Of a DNA stretch of 64,000 nucleotides, positions 1 to 9,328 are shown piece after piece. Below the pieces are notes generated by a model. It saw nothing but the letters and a program-made list of their open reading frames with translations, did not search any database and was not told the origin of the DNA. The translations under genes were made by a program, and so were the position numbers. Source of the DNA: Closterium sp. NIES-65 (Eukaryota > Streptophyta > Zygnematophyceae > Desmidiales > Closteriaceae); contig CANXME010000864.1 of the NCBI GenBank assembly GCA_948144175.1, positions 310,001-374,000 of the forward strand. Direction: 5' to 3'. Every line of letters starts with the position of its first letter. Within the stretch, counting starts at the first letter, position 1.

Positions 1-552
1 GGTGCTTCGGTCACATTCGTAGGCATGAGCAATAACCGAACCAAAACTACTTGCGCACCAGACGGGGGTGGAGAGTTTCAGAACTGCACTCTTAAAGCCT
101 TCAAGTCTTAAGGCACACGGGTTTTGCTCATGCCTTGATTGAACACCCTGATTGGGACAGGAGAGCTTGCCTGTCCCATGTTTCTCACCTGTCAGTTGCC
201 CTCTTGTCTAGTGCTGTCAATTTCCTCTCACAGGAGAGCTTTTCTCATGATGAGCGCGAGCTAAGAACACAAGGGGGTGACTTTGATACATACGTGTGTC
301 CATGCAATGAAGTCATTCGTGGAGTGCCCCCTTTTTCCATTGTTTTGAATGGATGGGTTGCTATACTTCAAATGTGGTGCTCAGTTGAATTCTCCTTACT
401 TTGGTTAGCCCCACGATCTCTCTGTTCTTCTTACTGCCCTAGTTTCATGAAACATTTTCCTTCAAAAAGCCCACCAGCAGCATCCCACTTCGCATACTGG
501 TGCATCATCATCCTAGAGTGCTGGTCTGGTTCTTCCTTCTTGCATTCGTACG
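1..552 (+). repeat. Left-most partial unit of the LRR exon array (introns plus one truncated cassette)
   Basis: This stretch is near-identical to intronic sequence of the later units, for example around 12645-12810 and 25155-25510. It holds the A-to-B intron, a shortened LRR cassette at 161-190 and the C-to-D intron, until it is cut by a Copia LTR at 553. No independent gene is visible; short reading frames here also occur in every other unit, where they lie in introns. Confidence 0.8.
161..190 (+). pseudogene. Truncated LRR cassette (30 nt, fusion of cassette types B and C)
   Basis: The acceptor side (gattgggacag) is that of a type-B cassette and the donor side (cacct|gtcagttg) that of a type-C cassette. 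The middle, including the SNQL..GSIP core, is missing. The remnant is 30 nt, so it keeps the 1+3n+2 phase of the other cassettes and would splice without shifting frame, adding only about ten residues. Confidence 0.6.
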
Positions 553-1032
553 TGTAGAATGAGGATCGGTGAACTTTAGGCACAATGAGAGAAGAACAAT
601 ATATCCTTAGTAGGAAGATGGTACAAGCCTGAAAGGCTAGAGCAATGTCCTTTCCAAGGATGAGTTCTAGAGAAGTGGGAAGCCACATTTATGTGGCTGA
701 ACTCTTGAGGCTAGCTGCAGCACCTCAAAGCTGAGGGCAGGGCTAGCCAACCTTGCCAAGCTAGCAATTGAGGCCACATGTTGCACATGTGGGCCAGGCT
801 GGAACAACAGCCTACATGGCAGCATGTGGCACACCATAGGAGCCAACAAGGTGAGTATGGGATGGGTGGACAGATGGCAATGCCAACTGTGACCACACTT
901 CACTGTGGGTGAGTGTGGTGGAGTGTGGGAGTGTCATGTTCGGCATAATGAGAAGAGAAGGTGCTGCCGATGAGAGTTGAACCCGCGACCACTAAGACCA
1001 AAGGTACCCACTGGGACATTCTTGCTTCCACA
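553..1032 (-). repeat. 3' LTR of Copia-A
   Basis: 480-bp direct repeat of 5571-6054, with TG..CA termini, adjacent to the polypurine tract. Confidence 0.95.
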
Positions 1033-1047
1033 ACACCCCCCCTCAAG
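1033..1047 (-). other. Polypurine tract of Copia-A
   Basis: The - strand reads TTGAGGGGGGGTGT immediately before the 3' LTR. This is the expected plus-strand primer position. Confidence 0.75.
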
Positions 1048-1069
1048 GATGTCCCCGGGGTAGGGTGCC

Positions 1070-1621
1070 TCAAGAGGAAACATGGGTGAGACCGAGAAGA
1101 CCACGGATGCGAAGAAAAGGGTCACGGGGCAAAGGCTTGGTCCCAATGTCAGCGAGGTTGTCTTGAGTAGGAACATAGTGAAGGGTGATGGAGTGGTCGG
1201 CAACATGATCGCGAATGAAATGGTGCTTGATGTCGATGTGCTTGGCCTTGGGATGAAAGACGCCATCGTCCTTGGCGAGAATGATGGCACTGTTGTTGTC
1301 ACACGAGATACGGGTGGGGCCGGTAGGGGGAAGTCCAACTGCAGTAAGGAGCGAACGAAGCCATAATGCCTCGTGCACCGCGGCGCCCAGAGAGTAATAT
1401 TCAGCTTCACATGAAGAGATAGCAACGACGGCTTGGCGTTTGGACTGCCAAGAGATGAGTGACGGACCGAGGAAGAACAAGTAGCACGTAACGGAGCGAC
1501 GCAGCTCCCCCTCCGGTCCCCAAGAGGCGTCACACCAGCCATGAAGTTCGAGGGTGTCGGGAATGCCACCAAGGAGAAGCCCAAGGGAGGTAGTCCCTTT
1601 CAAGTAGCGAGCAATGCGTTT
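1070..1621 (-). CDS. Copia-A RNase H domain (displaced frame)
   Basis: From KRIARYLKGTTSLGLLLGG the frame continues the RT C-terminus. It contains the RNase H landmarks GWCDASWG, SCEAEY, SCDNNSAI and a HIDIKHHFIRDHV tail. It has no start of its own and depends on the upstream gag-pol frame, from which it is separated by a single-base insertion at about 1622. A programmed shift is possible but less likely, because Copia pol is normally one frame. Confidence 0.9.
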   Translation of the reverse strand, partial: KRIARYLKGTTSLGLLLGGIPDTLELHGWCDASWGPEGELRRSVTCYLFFLGPSLISWQSKRQAVVAISSCEAEYYSLGAAVHEALWLRSLLTAVGLPPTGPTRISCDNNSAIILAKDDGVFHPKAKHIDIKHHFIRDHVADHSITLHYVPTQDNLADIGTKPLPRDPFLRIRGLLGLTHVSS

Positions 1622-4600
1622 AGGCAGCCGAGACGTGAGGAGTAGACCAATCGTGAAGGTGACGAGCAAGAACTCCAGCGCTATATGCGAGGTCGGGACG
1701 GGTCCCCACCATGGCATACATGATGGAGCCGACAAACGAGGTGTAAGGGAAGGAGGAGGAGTGCGGGGAGGAAGTCACGGGTGGCTGAAACTTTGTGTCC
1801 ATGGGAGTGGCAGCGGGGTTCAGTGGAGAGAAGGAGTAGGTGTCTAGAATGGAGGTGATGAATTTGGATTGATGAAGGTGGAGAGTGCGGGAAGTTCGAT
1901 CACGAGTGATGTGAAAGCCAAGGTAGTAGGAGAGAGGTCCGAGGTCACGAAGTTTGAAGCGAGATGAAAGGGCATGCTTGAATGAGGCAAGAAGAGAGGA
2001 GGAGGAGGAGAGAATGATGAGGTCGTCAACATAGACGAGAAGCATGAAGAAGGATGCAGCTGTAGGCCGATAAGGTGAGTGAGGAGGAGCAATGAAGAGG
2101 CCGGGGTCCGCACGAGCAGCAAAGAGGTGAAAGGCAGCAAGCTCCTCACGAAGCTTGCGGTACCAGCATCGCGGAGCTTGCTTCAACCCGTACAGCGGTT
2201 TGTGCAAGAGACAAACTTGCTCAACACCATGGACCGCCGGAAGGTCATAACCGGGAGGCTGCATCATGTAGAGAATCTCATCAAGGGTGCCGTTGAGGAA
2301 GGCGTTGGAGATGTCCAGCTGATGGACGTCCAGGTTGAAAGCGGCAGCTATGGTGAGAAACAAGCGAAGGGTGGCGAAGCGGACGGTAGGAGCAAAGGTG
2401 TCATGAAAATCAACACCATCACGTTGCTTGAAGCCTTTGACAACAAGGCGGGCTTTGCGGCGTTCAATAGAACCATCAGCGTTCTCCTTGACCTTGAAAA
2501 TCCATTTGCATGGAATCGGCTTGCACTTGGGTGGTCGAGGAACAATGCTGTAGGTGTCATTAGCGTGCAGGGCAGCGAGTTCCGCATCAGCAGCCTTGAT
2601 CCATTCGGCAGCATCAGGGCCGGTACGAGCCTCATGAATGGTTTGAGGTTCGTAATGATGGTGAAGGGCAGCATTGGCAGAGGTGTTGGAAAGAGGAGGA
2701 AGAGTGAAGTCAATGGGTTCGGAAGGGGATGGTAAGACCTTGAGGAAGGAGAAAAGGGAAGGATCGGGAAGAGCTGAAGGGGATGGCGGGGAGGAGCGAG
2801 TCGTGCAATGGGGAGGGGGAGGCGAAGAGGGAGGAGAGAAGGATGGAAGGTGAAAGTCTTGCGGCGTCGAGGGCAGAGGAAGGTTGGAAAACAATGGAGG
2901 AGGAGAAGATGTGGCTGGTGCGGGCAGGTTTGGGGATTGTGGGTGGGGGTTGGTGGAGGAAGGTATGGTGGGGGAAGGAGAGGGAGGGGAGATTGGGTCC
3001 AAGGAAGAAGGGTGTGTAGGAGGAGGTAGTGAGGAGGATGTGGGTGGAGATGACGATGGAGGGTCGCGAGAGTCGTCGGAAGGCGGTGCAGAGGGCTCCA
3101 TGAAGATGACATCACGAGAAAGGATGACACGGTGCTGAGATGGGATATAGATGCGGTAAGCTTTGGTGCCGTCGAGATGACCATATCCAACCATGATGCC
3201 GGCCGTGCTTCGGTCGTCGAGCTTAGAACGCCGTTGGGAAGGAATGAGGACCGAGACGGGTGAACCGAAGATGCGGAGGTGTGATACATCCGGACGTGCA
3301 CCGGTCCATAGTTCCATGGGAGTCTTAGAAGTTGAACCACCCCGACTAATGGCATGATTACGAAGATAGGCAGCAGTAAGAGCGGCTTCACCCCACCAGC
3401 CTTTGTCCATGTGTGCATCATGGAGCATGGAACGGACCATCTCAAGTAAAGTCCGGTTGGCCCGCTCAGCTACTCCATTTTGCTCAGGTGTGTATGGCGT
3501 GGAGAGGTGGCGGGCGATGCCATGAGCTGTAAGGAATGAAGTGAAGGCTTTGGAAGTGAACTCCAAGGCACCGTCAGAGCGAAAGGTTTTGATGGTGTGT
3601 GGGGAATGCATGTTGTGCACCCGAGTGACGTAAGCCTTGAAGCATGAAAGTGCCTCCGACCGGTGGCGTAGGAGATACACTGTAATGTGGCGGGAGTAGT
3701 CGTCGATGAAGGTGAGAAGGTAGCGAGCGCCGCCAATGGTAGTTCCATATGAAAGCGGTCCAGCAATATCTGAGTGAATGAGTTGGAGTGGGGCTGTGGT
3801 GCGAGAATGGGACACGCCAAATGGCTGACGTGTTTGTTTCCCACGATAGCACGAGATGCAGGGGGGAATCGAGGTGGAGGAGAGGTGAAGACCGGTGACC
3901 AGCTGCTGCCGATGAAGTGTTGACAAGGCCTGCATGTTGAGATGCCCGAAACGACGATGCCAGAGGTACGAGGAGGTGGTGGTGGAGGCTGGACATGCAG
4001 TTGGCTTGATAGAAGGAGCAGCACTGCTCCCATGATGCAGTTGAAGATAAAACAGATTGTTGCGGGTGTAGCCCTCGCCAATAGGAACGTCATCAGATGT
4101 GAGAACAACGCGCCCAGCAGCGGGGAACGAGACGGCAACGCCGGCAGCACCAAGCGCACGAACAGAGAGCAGGTTGTGAACTGATGAAGGGAGAAATAGA
4201 ACGTTGTCAAGCTGAATGGTGGTTTCCGATGTTGGTGACCGAAGAGTAGCCACCACCGTGCCGACTCCCAAGACCTTGTAAGTCTCTCCTCCACCAAAAC
4301 GAACAAGGATCTCTTCGTTGGGCTTCTTGAGAGACGAAAACAGCGAACGATCCGAGCAGATATGGGAGGATGCGCCGCTGTCCACCAGCCACGACGAAGT
4401 CCGCTCCATATTGAATGAGGAGGCCGTGAATGCCGATGCGTAGGGAGCCCCATAAGGGAAGAGGAGGAGGAGAAGGAGGATGGTGAGAATGAAGACAGCA
4501 GCGACGAGAGGAGTCCATGTGGAGAAGATGGGGTAGTGGCTGGTGCTGACAGCAATGTCCACGTACCGGGAATCAGGTACGGACTGAGGGGTTGATGGGG

Positions 4601-5525
4601 CAGGAGGTGGTGTGGGGGTCGGAGTAGCTTCAGCAGAGGAGCTGGTGGAGACATGCACCGAGGGTTGGAAGACGGATTTCTCCCGTTTAGAGCTTTCTTC
4701 AAGCTCTTTCTTCTTCTTCAATTTGAAGCATTCATCGATGGTGTGACCCGTTTTCTTGCAGTAACGGCAGGTGGGCGACTGGCGTGAATCGGAGCGAAGA
4801 GAGTGGGAGGGCTGGGAATTGAGGTTGTATGCACCCTCCATGTTACGGCTTGTACCAGATTGTGACCGCTCCCAATCGGCATCGAGTAGGCGTGACTGTA
4901 GGTATTCAACCGTCATAGACTTTATGTCTTTCACGGTGCAAATGGTTTCAGTAAGGGTCTTGAACGAGTCCGGAAGGTTGAGGATGATGGAGATTACCAC
5001 CACCCATGATGGTAGCTCAAAGCCGGCAGATTTGAGTTGGTGTGTAAGGTTTCCAACTCGATCAAAGTAGGAGCGAAGACTTGTTGTTGGGTCCATCCGT
5101 GTAGTGATGAGATCCCGGAGGAGAGCCACTTGTGCATGGTTGCCCATGCAGTCGAACCGCGCCATGATGCATCCCCACATATCCTTTGTCGTGTTGGCTT
5201 GAGCAAGAGTGAGCGATAGTTGAGGATGGACGGCTGACATGAGAAGATAGTATGCATGCTCCTCTTTTTCTTCATCCGGCAGCGAAGCAATCGAATGGGC
5301 TGTCTTAGGGGCTGCACCGCTGTTGCCTTCGGTAGTCTCTCCACCGCTGGTTGTGGAAGAGGAGATTGAAGGACGCGAAGCAACCTTGGGATCTCCAAGG
5401 AGGGAGATCAGCCCGAGGACATTGAAGATGTAGCAGATCTTTTTCTTCCATGGAATGAAGTTGGAACCATCTGGTTCCAAGATGGGAAGGGTGTGCCGAC
5501 CGAGAGGCGTTTCAACTTGAGCCAT
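1620..5525 (-). CDS. Copia-A gag-pol polyprotein (gag, protease, integrase, RT)
   Basis: The start is placed at the ATG at 5525 (MAQVETPLG), just inside the primer site, because the upstream part of the frame is LTR. About 1,301 residues follow. Order: gag (about 1-250); zinc knuckle CRYCKKTGHTIDEC (about 253-266, CX2CX4HX4C); a strongly hydrophobic segment (about 338-359); aspartic protease VDSGASSH (Asp near 382); integrase zinc region (WHRRFGH, CISC) and core with HSD, RSDG and NGVAER for the D-D-E triad; RT with YVDD. The frame ends at a TAA (1620-1622) exactly where RNase H should begin. One extra base there separates the two; the RNase H continues in another frame. Apart from this the ORF is intact, which suits a young element. 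Confidence 0.93.
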   Translation of the reverse strand: MAQVETPLGRHTLPILEPDGSNFIPWKKKICYIFNVLGLISLLGDPKVASRPSISSSTTSGGETTEGNSGAAPKTAHSIASLPDEEKEEHAYYLLMSAVHPQLSLTLAQANTTKDMWGCIMARFDCMGNHAQVALLRDLITTRMDPTTSLRSYFDRVGNLTHQLKSAGFELPSWVVVISIILNLPDSFKTLTETICTVKDIKSMTVEYLQSRLLDADWERSQSGTSRNMEGAYNLNSQPSHSLRSDSRQSPTCRYCKKTGHTIDECFKLKKKKELEESSKREKSVFQPSVHVSTSSSAEATPTPTPPPAPSTPQSVPDSRYVDIAVSTSHYPIFSTWTPLVAAVFILTILLLLLLFPYGAPYASAFTASSFNMERTSSWLVDSGASSHICSDRSLFSSLKKPNEEILVRFGGGETYKVLGVGTVVATLRSPTSETTIQLDNVLFLPSSVHNLLSVRALGAAGVAVSFPAAGRVVLTSDDVPIGEGYTRNNLFYLQLHHGSSAAPSIKPTACPASTTTSSYLWHRRFGHLNMQALSTLHRQQLVTGLHLSSTSIPPCISCYRGKQTRQPFGVSHSRTTAPLQLIHSDIAGPLSYGTTIGGARYLLTFIDDYSRHITVYLLRHRSEALSCFKAYVTRVHNMHSPHTIKTFRSDGALEFTSKAFTSFLTAHGIARHLSTPYTPEQNGVAERANRTLLEMVRSMLHDAHMDKGWWGEAALTAAYLRNHAISRGGSTSKTPMELWTGARPDVSHLRIFGSPVSVLIPSQRRSKLDDRSTAGIMVGYGHLDGTKAYRIYIPSQHRVILSRDVIFMEPSAPPSDDSRDPPSSSPPTSSSLPPPTHPSSLDPISPPSPSPTIPSSTNPHPQSPNLPAPATSSPPPLFSNLPLPSTPQDFHLPSFSPPSSPPPPHCTTRSSPPSPSALPDPSLFSFLKVLPSPSEPIDFTLPPLSNTSANAALHHHYEPQTIHEARTGPDAAEWIKAADAELAALHANDTYSIVPRPPKCKPIPCKWIFKVKENADGSIERRKARLVVKGFKQRDGVDFHDTFAPTVRFATLRLFLTIAAAFNLDVHQLDISNAFLNGTLDEILYMMQPPGYDLPAVHGVEQVCLLHKPLYGLKQAPRCWYRKLREELAAFHLFAARADPGLFIAPPHSPYRPTAASFFMLLVYVDDLIILSSSSSLLASFKHALSSRFKLRDLGPLSYYLGFHITRDRTSRTLHLHQSKFITSILDTYSFSPLNPAATPMDTKFQPPVTSSPHSSSFPYTSFVGSIMYAMVGTRPDLAYSAGVLARHLHDWSTPHVSAA

Positions 5526-5550
5526 GAAGTGTGCAACGTTCACTAAGCTA

Positions 5551-5570
5551 GAAGCCTTGCTCTGATAGCA
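5551..5570 (-). other. Primer-binding site of Copia-A
   Basis: On the - strand the first internal bases read TGCTATCAGAGCAAGG. This is one base off the common plant Copia site TGGTATCAGAGC, complementary to initiator-Met tRNA, and it directly abuts the LTR. Confidence 0.85.
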
Positions 5571-6054
5571 TGTAGAATGAGGATCGGTGAACTTGATTGA
5601 GGCACAATGAGAGAAGAACAATATATCCTTAGTAGGAAGATGGTACAAGCCTGAAAGGCTAGAGCAATGTCCTTTCCAAGGATGAGTTCTAAAGAAGTGG
5701 GAAGCCACATTTATGTGGCTGAACTCTTGAGGCTAGCTGCAGCACCTCAAAGCTGAGGGCAGGGCTAGCCAACCTTGCCAAGCTAGCAATTGAGGCCACA
5801 TGTTGCACATGTGGGCCAGGCTGGAACAACAGCCTACATGGCAGCATGTGGCACACCATAGGAGCCAACAAGGTGAGTATGGGATGGGTGGACAGATGGC
5901 AATGCCAACTGTGACCACACTTCACTGTGGGTGAGTGTGGTGGAGTGTGGGAGTGTCATGTTCGGCATAATGAGAAGAGAAGGTGTTGCCGATGAGAGTT
6001 GAACCCGCGACCACTAAGACCAAAGGTACCCACTGGGACATTCTTGCTTCCACA
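5571..6054 (-). repeat. 5' LTR of Copia-A
   Basis: 484-bp direct repeat of 553-1032 with TG..CA termini, adjacent to the primer-binding site. It is the upstream LTR for the - strand element. Confidence 0.95.
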
Positions 6055-6186
6055 CTTCACTGTGGGTGAGTGTGGTGGAGTGTGGGAGTGTCATGTTCGG
6101 CATAATGAGAAGAGAAGGTGCTGCCGATGAGAGTTGAACCCGCGACCTACTAAGACCAAAGGTACCCACTGCCGATAAGAGTTGAA
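6055..6186. repeat. Partial duplicate of the Copia-A LTR end
   Basis: Directly after the 5' LTR the sequence repeats the LTR interior from about 5919 on (cttcactgtgggtgagtg...), with small changes and a broken second copy of the gccgat(g/a)agagttgaaccc segment. It then joins host sequence. This is a remnant of recombination rather than part of a canonical insertion. Confidence 0.8.
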
Positions 6187-6421
6187 CCCCCTTTTTCCAT
6201 TGTTTTGAATGGATGGGTTGCTGTACTTCAAATGTGGTGCTCAGTTGAATTCTCCTTACTTTGGTTAGCCCCACGATCTCTCTGTTCTTCTTACTGCCCT
6301 AGTTTCATGAAACATTTTCCTTCAAAAAGCCCACCAGCAGCATCCCACTTCGCATACTGGTGCATCATCATCCTAGAGTGCTGGTCTGGTTCTTCCTTCT
6401 TGCATTCGTACGCAATGGCAG
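6187..6421 (+). repeat. Second copy of host intron segment 326-552
   Basis: From ccccctttttccattg to gcattcgtacg this is nearly identical to 326-552 on the other side of Copia-A. It then continues without interruption into the D-type LRR cassette. Confidence 0.85.
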
Positions 6422-6493
6422 GTCCCTCGGGAGTAATCAGCTCACGGGTTCAATTCCTGTGGAGATTGGCTCTCTACTATCTCTGGCATCCCT
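6422..6493 (+). CDS. LRR exon cassette, type D
   Basis: 72-nt exon between cag and gtaagg. It encodes one 24-residue LRR with core SNQLTGSIPVEIGSL, in the phase shared by all cassettes (one base completes the previous codon, two bases begin the next). Confidence 0.8.
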
Positions 6494-6602
6494 GTAAGGC
6501 TCCTTTCTGCCACACGAGCATAAGACTGGGCTAAGCTGGCTCGTTTTTGGGACATGGAAAGCCGGTGGGCTGACAAGCCAAGCCGGAGTCTCCACTCGAC
6601 GG

Positions 6603-7405
6603 TATACATGGGCAAACGAGTCGAGTTTTTCCTCGACTCGTTCGAGGGACTCGAAAGGCTCGAGTTTCGAGTTTGTTTTTTTGTAAAAAAAACTTGGATG
6701 CTCGAGTCGAGTTTTGCTCGCGAGTTAAAAAAAACTCGTGAAAAACTCGGCTACCAAGCAAGTTTTTTCAGAACTCGCAAGTTTTTGGGGCTTGTGAGCA
6801 TTTTGCCACCAGATCCGCCCGCGCCTAGCATTCCGCTGCTAGATCCGCCCGCACCTAGCATTCCGCCGCCAGATCCGGCCGCCCCTAGCATTCCGCCGCC
6901 AGATCCGGCCGCACCTAGTATTCCGCCGCCCGATCCGCCTGCACATAGCATTCCGCCGCTAGATCCGCCCGCACCTAGCACTCCGCCGCCAGATCTGAAC
7001 GCACATAGCATTCCGCCGCTAGATCCGCCCGCACCTAGCATTCCGCCGCCAGATCCGCCGGCACATAGCATTCCGCCGCTAGATCCGCCCGCACCTAGCA
7101 TTCCGCCGCCATATCTGCCCGCACCTAGCATTCCGCCGCTAGATCCGCGCGGCATTTCCTTTCACTAAACTGGTTTCGTGGCGTGGTGGGTAAGGGGGGT
7201 GTTTAACGAGTCGAGTTTTACTTGACTCGGACGAGTTTTCTTTGAACTCGTCCGAGTGTTGAAAAAACTCGGTAATATGGTCGAGTTTCGAGTTTGCTTT
7301 GTGGCACAAAAAACTTGGCGAGTTTTCCTCGACTCGACTCGTGTGTGAAAAAAAGCTCGTCAAAACGAGTCGAGTAAAACTCGACTCGTCTTTTGCCCAT
7401 GTATA
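6603..7405. mobile_element. Non-autonomous hAT-type element with internal minisatellite
   Basis: Termini are inverted: TATACATGGGCAAA at the left and its reverse complement at the right, with further clustered GAGTCGAG/CTCGACTC motifs inside each end. An 8-bp target duplication CTCGACGG flanks it (6595-6602 and 7406-7413). Sister units have the uninterrupted site ccactcgacgggccggg (for example near 8855 and 15745). An 8-bp duplication is the hAT signature. No transposase is encoded; the centre is a tandem repeat. Confidence 0.9.
6808..7150. repeat. 30-bp minisatellite inside the hAT-type element
   Basis: About eleven tandem copies of a 30-bp unit (agatccgcccgcacctagca then ttccgccgct and variants), partly in a 60-bp higher-order pattern alternating cgccg and gctag forms. 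The Pro/Ala/Ser-rich translation is a by-product of the repeat. Confidence 0.9.
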
Positions 7406-7807
7406 CTCGACGGGCCGGGCTGACTCGGCCCGTGGCTCGTCCGTCGTAGCAAGCCTTTGATAATGTGTGATCCCCCCCCCCCCCCCCAACCTACTATCTC
7501 GTCTCTCTCGAATTGGTCACCTTTTTGACCTCTACATTTCCTTCTCGTCACTGGCCCCATTCCCTTCCCTATCGTGTCCTGCAAACACGCCAATGAACTC
7601 ATATTTTCTTTCCGTGCGTCCACCCGCCACATCACCACCACAGCTCTCTCAACTCCAACTTGCTCTCAGAGCAATAACCGAACCAAAACTACTTGCGCAC
7701 CAGATAGGGGTGGAGAGTTTCAGAACCGCGCTCTTCAAGCCTTCAAGTCTTAAGGCACACGACACGGATTTTGCTCATGCCTTGATTGAACACCCTGATT
7801 GGGACAG

Positions 7808-7879
7808 GTCACTTGCCTCCAACCAGCTCAATGGCTCCATCCCGGATGACACTGGCGTCCTCACCAAGTTGAGAAGCAT
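7808..7879 (+). CDS. LRR exon cassette, type B'
   Basis: 72-nt exon after gggacag and before gtaagaag. It encodes SNQLNGSIPDDTGVLTKL in the common phase. The B' subtype has DDTGV in place of ADIGA. Confidence 0.8.
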
Positions 7880-8241
7880 GTAAGAAGTTACGCTTTTGTT
7901 GTTCTTCTCTCATCTCCTGTGCGCTCCCAAGAATCTTTCCCCACGCTGTTCAGTATACCTCACTTTCTTTGCTCTCCCTCTTTCCCTTCATTTCTCTATG
8001 GATGCATTTTCTTCACCAGCCTATCTCGTCTCGTCCGTCTCCAAGGGACGACCATCTTCTTTTGCTATTCACCCTTTGTATGGTCTTCCCCAACCTCATT
8101 GCTGTCCCGCCTCTCTTCTGTCTTGTCTTCTCTGGTATCCCGAGTCTAAGTTGCAGAAGACGCAGGGAGCGTCCTGCGTCTAGTGTCTAGACGCCATAAC
8201 CTCAGTGATACTTATATTTTTGGCATTCTTTTTCCACTCAG

Positions 8242-8313
8242 AGATGTTTCAAGCAACCAGCTGTCTGGCAGCATTCCTGCTACCATAAGCACACTCACCC
8301 AAGTTTCTCGCCT
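8242..8313 (+). CDS. LRR exon cassette, type C'
   Basis: 72-nt exon after tttccactcag and before gtcagttg. Core SNQLSGSIPATISTLTQ. Confidence 0.8.
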
Positions 8314-8684
8314 GTCAGTTGCCCTCTTGTCTAGTGCTGTCAATTTCCTCTCACAGGAGAGCTTTTCTCATGATGAGCGCGAGCTAAGAACACAAGGGGG
8401 TGACTTTGATACATACGTGTGTCCATGCAATGAAGTCATTCGTGGAGTGCCCCCTTTTTCCATTGTTTTGAATGGATGGGTTGCTGTGCTTCAAATGTGG
8501 TGCTCAGTTGAATTCTCCTTACTTTGGTTAGCCCCACGATCTCTCTGTTCTTCTTACTGCCCTAGTTTCATGAAACATTTTCCTTCAAAAAGCCCACCAG
8601 CAGCATCCCACTTCGCATACTGGTGCATCATCATCCTAGAGTGCTGGTCTGGTTCTTCCTTCTTGCATTCGTACGCAATGGCAG

Positions 8685-8756
8685 GTCCCTCGAGGGTAAT
8701 CAGCTCACGGGTTCAATTCCTGTGGAGATTGGCTCTCTACTATCTCTGGCATCCCT
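8685..8756 (+). CDS. LRR exon cassette, type D
   Basis: 72-nt exon after atggcag and before gtaagg. Core GNQLTGSIPVEIGSL (Ser to Gly at the first position relative to other D cassettes). Confidence 0.8.
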
Positions 8757-9117
8757 GTAAGGCTCCTTTCTGCCACACGAGCATAAGACTGGGCTAAGCT
8801 GGCTCGTTTTTGGGCCATGGAAAGCCGGTGGGCTGACAAGCCAAGCTGGAGTCTCCACTCGACGGGCCGGGCTGACTCGGCCCGTGGCTCGTCCGTCGTA
8901 GCAAGCCTTTGATAATGTGTGATCCCTCCCCCCCAACCTACTATCTCGTCTCTCTCTGAATTGGTCACCTTTTTGACCTCTACATTTCCTTCTCGTCACT
9001 GGCCCCATTCCCTTCCCTATCGTGTCCTGCAGACACGCCAATGAACTCATACTTTCTTTCCGTGCGTCCACCTGCCACATCATCACCACAGCTCTCTCAA
9101 CTCCAACTTGCTCTCAG

Positions 9118-9163
9118 GATCTTTGCCCTCTGCAATCACAAAGCTCACTGCTCTTACATTCCT
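9118..9163 (+). pseudogene. Possible short LRR exon remnant
   Basis: Between ctctcag and gtaaataatcc lie 46 nt that can be read LPSAITKLTALTFL, the second half of an LRR. The length does not fit the 1+3n+2 phase of the 72-nt cassettes, so inclusion would shift frame. Copies lie at about 17443-17488 and 25957-26002. It may be an unused relic. Confidence 0.35.
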
Positions 9164-9328
9164 GTAAATAATCCATTGTATTGTTTTTCTTTGTCAGAAA
9201 CCTTCGTAGAGTGTCTAACAAAAGCTATTGTAGTAGCACAAGTTAGGTACGATCAAGGGCTGAGCCAGGGCAGGGCCGGCACAAATCAAGGCTAAGTGGG
9301 AATATACGCTCAAACCTGTTTGCGTTTA

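Larger units (their letters stand above)
553..6054 (-). mobile_element. Copia-A: full-length Ty1-copia LTR retrotransposon
   Basis: Two LTRs (553-1032, 480 bp; 5571-6054, 484 bp) begin TG and end CA. They differ by one 4-bp indel and two substitutions seen by eye, which implies a recent insertion. A tRNA-type primer site and a G-rich polypurine tract lie at the expected places for a - strand element. Domain order is gag, zinc knuckle, protease, integrase, RT, RNase H, as in Copia. It lies antisense in an intron of the LRR array, between a C-type and a D-type cassette. There is no simple 5-bp target duplication; about 227 bp of host sequence is repeated on the two sides instead. Confidence 0.96.

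Noticed and set aside
667-903. Cys-rich reading frames in the Copia-A LTRs (also 5689-5925)
   Set aside because: They lie wholly inside LTR sequence, have no recognisable domain, and are present because the LTR is duplicated.
961-1010. tRNA-like 3' half in the Copia-A LTR (gggttcaactctcat on the - strand, B-box-like)
   Set aside because: The sequence matches only a loose B box. No acceptor stem, anticodon arm or A box could be paired, and it is part of both LTRs.
6751-7155. Gly-rich frame opposite the 30-bp minisatellite
   Set aside because: A product of the tandem repeat; both strands are open because the unit length is a multiple of three.
8183-8797. Long + strand frames in the LRR array (copies at 135-557, 15005-15685, 25167-25637, 29234-29824)
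   Set aside because: They run through introns across cassette borders in a frame other than the LRR one. Repetition of the unit, not selection, explains their recurrence.
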